NCBI GenBank assembly: GCA_002469845.1
Contig: DKNZ01000003.1
Coordinates: 2,866-12,632, forward strand
Direction of reading: 5' to 3'
Source: Cellvibrionales bacterium UBA7375
GTDB lineage: Bacteria > Pseudomonadota > Gammaproteobacteria > Pseudomonadales > Porticoccaceae
DNA: 9,767 nt
Shown: positions 6,947-9,767 of the stretch, one piece after another
How positions within the stretch are numbered: position 1 is the stretch's first letter
Layout of the letters: every line of letters begins with the position of its first letter
Notes under the pieces: generated by a model
What the model saw: the letters and a program-made list of their open reading frames with translations, nothing else
Told to the model about the DNA's origin: nothing
Database searches by the model: none
Position numbers and translations under genes: made by a program

Positions 6947-7793
6947 GGACTCTAATCGAACTGGTGTATTAACTATTGTAGCAACTCCCATAGGCAATCT
7001 AAATGATATGGTGCCACGGGCTATTCAGACCCTTCAGTCTGTTAGTTTAATCGCCTGCGAGGATACTCGCCACAGTAAAAAGTTACTTAATCATTTCAAT
7101 ATCGATAAACCCTGTATAGCCTACCATGATCATGGTGATAGACAAACGATAGAAAAGTTATTGGTGCGTTTAGAAAGTGGCGAGGATATTGCCCTTATTT
7201 CAGATGCGGGTACGCCTTTAATTTCTGATCCTGGATACCGGCTAGTGGCTCAGGCGAGAAATCGAGGCATTACAGTAACGCCTATTCCGGGTGCCTGTGC
7301 TGCCATAGCCGCACTGAGCGTATCTGGTCTGCCCACGGATAGTTTTTTATTTGGTGGCTTTTTACCGGCAAAAACAGGACAGAGAAAAACGACACTCAAT
7401 GAGTTTAAACCTGCAACCCAGACCCTTGTATTTTATGAGGCTCCTCACCGTATCCTTGAAACTGTCACTGATATGGTTGAAATTTTTGGCCAGCAACGAC
7501 AAGGTTTTTTAGCGCGTGAAATCAGTAAAACATTTGAGACGTTTATACAGGGCACGCTGTCTGAGTTACAACAGCAAATTTCTTTGGATACCAATCAGCA
7601 ACGGGGTGAAATAGTTTTAGTGATTGCCGGTGCAGAAGAAAAAACAGCAACCACCACAGTCAGTGCAGAAAAAGTACTAAAATTACTTCTAAATGAATTG
7701 CCGGCCTCAAAGGCAGCGTCGTTAACAGCGAAAATTTGTGGCGCGGATAAAAAGGCAATGTATCAAGTTGCATTGCAGTTTCAAGGAAAGTGA
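6945..7793 (+). CDS. rsmI: 16S rRNA (cytidine1402-2'-O)-methyltransferase RsmI
   Basis: RsmI uses S-adenosylmethionine to 2'-O-methylate C1402 in the decoding centre of 16S rRNA. From the ATG at 6945 the product is 282 residues, close to E. coli RsmI (286). Motifs of the tetrapyrrole-methylase-like fold appear in order: TPIGNLND (14-21), CEDTRHS (38-44), ISDAGTPLISDPGY (85-98), PIPGACAAIAALSVSGLP (113-130), FGGFLPAK (136-143) and FYEAPHR (163-169). ARE-SKTFET and the C-terminal ELPASKAASLTAKI segment also match. The alternative ATG at 6906 has AAAGG five bases ahead and would add 13 residues, but those overlap the lpoA signal-peptide codons on the other strand; the ATG at 6945 has no good ribosome site. 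A weak promoter-like pair (TTGAAG 6871-6876, AATAAA 6893-6898) would start transcription near 6906 and favours 6945. Function is certain; the start is not. Confidence 0.94.
   Translation: MDSNRTGVLTIVATPIGNLNDMVPRAIQTLQSVSLIACEDTRHSKKLLNHFNIDKPCIAYHDHGDRQTIEKLLVRLESGEDIALISDAGTPLISDPGYRLVAQARNRGITVTPIPGACAAIAALSVSGLPTDSFLFGGFLPAKTGQRKTTLNEFKPATQTLVFYEAPHRILETVTDMVEIFGQQRQGFLAREISKTFETFIQGTLSELQQQISLDTNQQRGEIVLVIAGAEEKTATTTVSAEKVLKLLLNELPASKAASLTAKICGADKKAMYQVALQFQGK
6975..7003 (-). promoter_or_regulatory. Predicted sigma-70 promoter for lpoA, inside the rsmI reading frame
   Basis: On the - strand, TTTAGA (7003-6998; 4 of 6 consensus bases) lies 17 bases from TACAAT (6980-6975; 5 of 6). A TGC triplet directly before the -10 box makes an extended -10 element. 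Transcription would start near 6968, leaving about 22 bases of leader before the lpoA ATG at 6946. The promoter falls wholly within the first codons of rsmI because no intergenic space exists. Motif evidence only. Confidence 0.5.
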
Positions 7794-8435
7794 TTAGTCG
7801 CTTGGCCAGCCGCCCAAATCTTTCCAGCGGTTTGCTATGGTGCAAAATAACTCTGCTGTTTTAGTGGTGTCGTAAAGTGCATGGTGAGCATCTTGGTTAT
7901 TGAAATCAATTTTAGCCGCCTGACAGGCCTTGGCTAACACTGTTTGCCCAAAGGCTAATCCAGCAAGACTAGAAGTATCAAAGCATGAAAACGGATGAAA
8001 AGGATTGCGCTTAATTTGGGCTCTGTCTACCGCTGCATTAACAAACCCCAGATCAAAATGCGCATTGTGAGCGACCATGACGGCCCTAGTGCAACCAGTT
8101 TCTGTAATTTCACGGCGAATAGGTTGGAATATTTCTCGCAGAGCTTCTCCTTCATCTACCGCATTGCGCTCAGGATCATAAATATCGATACCGGTAAATT
8201 CTAGTGCTGATTGCTCTACAATGGCACCTGAAAAGGGTTCAATATTCTTGCTGAAACTGTCTTTTATTTGCAGATAACCTTGGCTATCCATTTCTAAAAT
8301 CACTGCCGCTACTTCTAATAAGGCATCAGTGTCAGAATTAAACCCACCAGTTTCAACATCGATAACTACCGGCAAAAAACCCCGAAAGCGTTGAGATATT
8401 AATGAGGGTCTTAATAATTCCTCCGGCATATCCAT
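7794..8435 (-). CDS. rnt: Ribonuclease T
   Basis: RNase T is a 3'-to-5' exoribonuclease that trims tRNA (CCA end turnover), 5S and 23S rRNA and other stable RNAs; it acts as a dimer. The 213-residue product is the size of E. coli RNase T (215). It has the DEDDh exonuclease set: Asp26 and Glu28 in VVIDVETGG, Asp128 in VAHNAHFDLGF, and His184 and Asp189 in DAHHALYDTTKTAELF. The segments KRNPFHPFSCFDTSSLAGLA (142-161) and the terminal NRWKDLGGWP are RNase T hallmarks that separate it from the DnaQ proofreading subunit. The ATG overlaps the pyrC stop by one base (TAATG), so it is probably translated by re-initiation. Its stop codon abuts that of convergent rsmI with no base between. Confidence 0.96.
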   Translation of the reverse strand: MDMPEELLRPSLISQRFRGFLPVVIDVETGGFNSDTDALLEVAAVILEMDSQGYLQIKDSFSKNIEPFSGAIVEQSALEFTGIDIYDPERNAVDEGEALREIFQPIRREITETGCTRAVMVAHNAHFDLGFVNAAVDRAQIKRNPFHPFSCFDTSSLAGLAFGQTVLAKACQAAKIDFNNQDAHHALYDTTKTAELFCTIANRWKDLGGWPSD

Positions 8436-9469
8436 TAGGATTCTAGTCTCCAGTTTAGAAGGTTGCCAGCGGCAAGGGGAACAATTTCAGACCCATCAAA
8501 GGGTATTGATTGCGGTATTTCCCATGATTTACGCTCTAGGCTTATGGTTGTTTTATTGTATGGCAGATTATAGAATTCTGGGCCATTGGTACTGGCAAAA
8601 GCCTCTAATTTGTCCATAGCATTAGCCTCTTCAAACACTTCGGCATAGAGTTCAACCGCCGCAGGGTGGCTAAAGCAGCCTGCACAACCACAACAGCTCT
8701 CCTTACTGTCTTTTGTGTGAGGCGCAGAGTCAGTACCTAAAAAGAATTTTTTATTACCGCTGACCGCAGCTTTTACTAAAGCGTGCTGGTGTATATCACG
8801 CTTTAATATTGGCAGGCAGTACATATGGGGGCGAATTCCGCCAGCCAGCATATGATTGCGATTGTATAGTAAATGCTGTGGAGTAATTGTAGCGGCAACA
8901 TTTTCTGAAGCTGAAGCGACAAATTCAGCCGCCTCTTTGGTAGTGATATGTTCAAAAATTATTTTTAATTTTGGAAATTGCTCAACTAAACCAATTAGAT
9001 GTCGCTCAATAAATGCCGCCTCACGATCAAAAATATCAATATTCTTATCCGTGACTTCACCATGAAGTTGAAGCACCATTCCCACTTCCTGCATGGTAGC
9101 TAAAACTTCACTAATGTTGGATATGTCAGTCACCCCTGAGTCTGAATTAGTAGTGGCGCCAGCGGGATAGTATTTACAGCCGAAAACAATACCACTTTCA
9201 GCGGCAGCTCGGATTTCTTCAGGTCGAGTATTATCGGTTAAATAGAGAACCATTAATGGCTCCCAGTTGGATCCTTTGGGCCGATTGGCAATAATTCTAT
9301 CTCTATACGCTTTAGCCCTTTCAACTGTTGTGACTGGAGGGTTAAGGTTGGGCATAACAATGCCGCGGCCAAAGCCTCGGGTTGCTGCTGGGACTGTGGT
9401 TGCTAGAGCAGATCCATCTCGAAGATGCAGATGCCAATCGTCAGGTTGAATCAGTGTTATTTTTGTCAT
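8435..9469 (-). CDS. pyrC: Dihydroorotase (class II, PyrC)
   Basis: Catalyses reversible cyclisation of N-carbamoyl-L-aspartate to L-dihydroorotate, the third step of de novo pyrimidine synthesis, in the cytoplasm. The 344-residue product matches the E. coli-type enzyme (348) with a constant three-residue offset. Zinc ligands are His13 and His15 in WHLHLRDG, Lys99 in FGCKYYPAGATTNS (the carbamylated bridge), His136 in LQLHGEV, His174 in FEHIT and Asp247 in LGTDSAPH. The Cys-rich stretch ESCCGCAGCF (257-266), typical of this subfamily, is present. The ATG at 9469 gives the expected N-terminus; no strong ribosome site precedes it, only AAGG about 12 bases away. First of a two-gene operon with rnt, divergent from argG. 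No E. coli-style leader hairpin is evident. Confidence 0.97.
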   Translation of the reverse strand: MTKITLIQPDDWHLHLRDGSALATTVPAATRGFGRGIVMPNLNPPVTTVERAKAYRDRIIANRPKGSNWEPLMVLYLTDNTRPEEIRAAAESGIVFGCKYYPAGATTNSDSGVTDISNISEVLATMQEVGMVLQLHGEVTDKNIDIFDREAAFIERHLIGLVEQFPKLKIIFEHITTKEAAEFVASASENVAATITPQHLLYNRNHMLAGGIRPHMYCLPILKRDIHQHALVKAAVSGNKKFFLGTDSAPHTKDSKESCCGCAGCFSHPAAVELYAEVFEEANAMDKLEAFASTNGPEFYNLPYNKTTISLERKSWEIPQSIPFDGSEIVPLAAGNLLNWRLES

Positions 9470-9513
9470 GTTTTAAGGATACCTTATATAGGTGCTAATG
9501 CTACCCTAATCCG

Positions 9514-9527
9514 CTGTTTCAGAACAG
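9514..9527. repeat. Short inverted repeat in the pyrC-argG gap
   Basis: CTGTT-TCAG-AACAG, a 5-bp inverted repeat with a 4-base centre, lies about 45 bases upstream of the pyrC ATG. The region between it and the gene holds an AT-rich TATATAAGG (- strand, near 9490-9482) that could be a pyrC -10 box, but no fitting -35 box was found. It might be an operator, yet arms of this length occur often by chance. Confidence 0.2.
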
Positions 9528-9551
9528 ACTTAACCCACTAAATCTGATAAT

Positions 9552-9574
9552 GAATAGTGACAAATAGACTATTC
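9552..9574. repeat. 7-bp perfect inverted repeat overlapping the predicted argG promoter
   Basis: GAATAGT (9552-9558) and ACTATTC (9568-9574) are exact inverted copies separated by nine bases. The left arm overlaps the predicted argG -35 box and the right arm lies in the spacer, as expected for a repressor operator. TGAAT (9551-9555) resembles one half of an ArgR box (TGAAT-4-ATTCA), but the second half is not at the required distance, so ArgR is only a candidate. It could also fold as a 7-bp stem with a 9-nt loop. Confidence 0.4.
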
Positions 9575-9585
9575 GGCACTATAAA
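9557..9585 (+). promoter_or_regulatory. Predicted sigma-70 promoter for argG
   Basis: GTGACA (9557-9562; 5 of 6 consensus) and TATAAA (9580-9585; 5 of 6) are separated by exactly 17 bases. Transcription would begin near 9592, giving a leader of about 57 bases before the argG GTG. A further TAAAAT at 9610-9615 has no adequate -35 partner. This is the strongest sigma-70-like match I found in the 179-bp gap. Confidence 0.55.
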
Positions 9586-9648
9586 CAACACAGAGGGTTT
9601 AATTTAGGGTAAAATTCGCTCAAATATTCATCAATAGGATCTAGAAAA

Positions 9649-9767
9649 GTGTCATCGGTCAATAAAGTTGTGCTCGCCTACTCAGGTGGCTTAGATACTT
9701 CGGTTATCGTCAAATGGTTGCAAGAAGAATATCAATGTGAAGTGGTTACCTTCACCGCTGATATTGG
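9649..9767 (+). CDS. argG: Argininosuccinate synthase, N-terminal 39 codons (cut by window end)
   Basis: Joins citrulline and aspartate using ATP to form argininosuccinate in arginine synthesis. The visible N-terminus reads VNKVVLAYSGGLDTSVIVKW, then LQEEYQCEVVTFTADIG. It contains the PP-loop ATP-binding signature SGGLDTS (residues 12-18) and the conserved FTADIG segment, matching the common bacterial argG type; E. coli ArgG belongs to a longer, distinct subgroup. The start is a GTG with AGGAT (9636-9640) about nine bases ahead. Divergent from pyrC, so arginine and pyrimidine synthesis, which both draw on carbamoyl phosphate and aspartate, share one regulatory gap. The rest of the gene lies beyond the window. 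Confidence 0.96.
   Translation, partial: MSSVNKVVLAYSGGLDTSVIVKWLQEEYQCEVVTFTADI

Noticed and set aside
6947..6997. Longer lpoA starting at TTG 6997 or ATG 6991.
   Set aside because: It adds residues ahead of a standard lipoprotein signal peptide and overlaps or precedes the predicted promoter.
9551..9635. TGAAT at 9551 and ATTCA at 9626 as a paired ArgR site.
   Set aside because: They are 70 bases apart and neither has its partner half at ArgR spacing.
1..9767. A hidden mobile element, defence system, CRISPR array or toxin-antitoxin pair.
   Set aside because: Every stretch of more than 200 bases is a recognised housekeeping gene, with no direct repeats, transposase or unexplained gene.

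Overview
This 9.8 kb window looks like core chromosome of a gammaproteobacterium with fairly low GC. The evidence is a set of gammaproteobacterial markers: SspA with its ClpXP adaptor SspB, LpoA, a DiaA-like SIS protein, DolP, RNase T and a class II PyrC. The proteins read most like those of marine or Pseudomonas/Cellvibrio-related lineages, but the sequence does not fix a genus. Coding density is extreme. Several neighbouring genes abut or overlap by a base or two, and no insertion sequence, CRISPR array, tRNA or rRNA is visible.

Layout. (1) Bases 1-2299, + strand: the 3' part of a bc1-complex gene in which cytochrome b runs without a stop into cytochrome c1, followed by sspA and sspB. (2) Bases 2332-3510, + strand: an acetyl-CoA acetyltransferase-type thiolase. 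(3) Bases 3514-6946, - strand: lpoA, yraN, diaA-like and dolP, read in that order as a probable envelope/cell-cycle operon. (4) Bases 6945-7793, + strand: rsmI, divergent from lpoA, with the two start codons sharing a CATG. (5) Bases 7794-9469, - strand: pyrC then rnt, overlapping by one base. (6) From 9649, + strand: the first 39 codons of argG, cut by the window edge, divergent from pyrC across a 179-bp regulatory gap.

Themes. The left block joins respiration (bc1) with stress regulation and proteolysis (SspA/SspB). The middle block handles envelope maintenance: LpoA activates peptidoglycan synthesis and DolP protects outer-membrane integrity. It also carries a DnaA-linked SIS protein and a 16S rRNA methyltransferase. 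The right block covers pyrimidine synthesis, RNA 3'-end maturation and arginine synthesis; these share metabolic links through carbamoyl phosphate and aspartate.

I found no new defence, mobile or biosynthetic system. The most notable points are the in-frame cytochrome b/c1 fusion, the shared CATG start site with a predicted lpoA promoter inside rsmI, the eroded active site of the DiaA-like protein, and an inverted repeat overlapping the predicted argG promoter.
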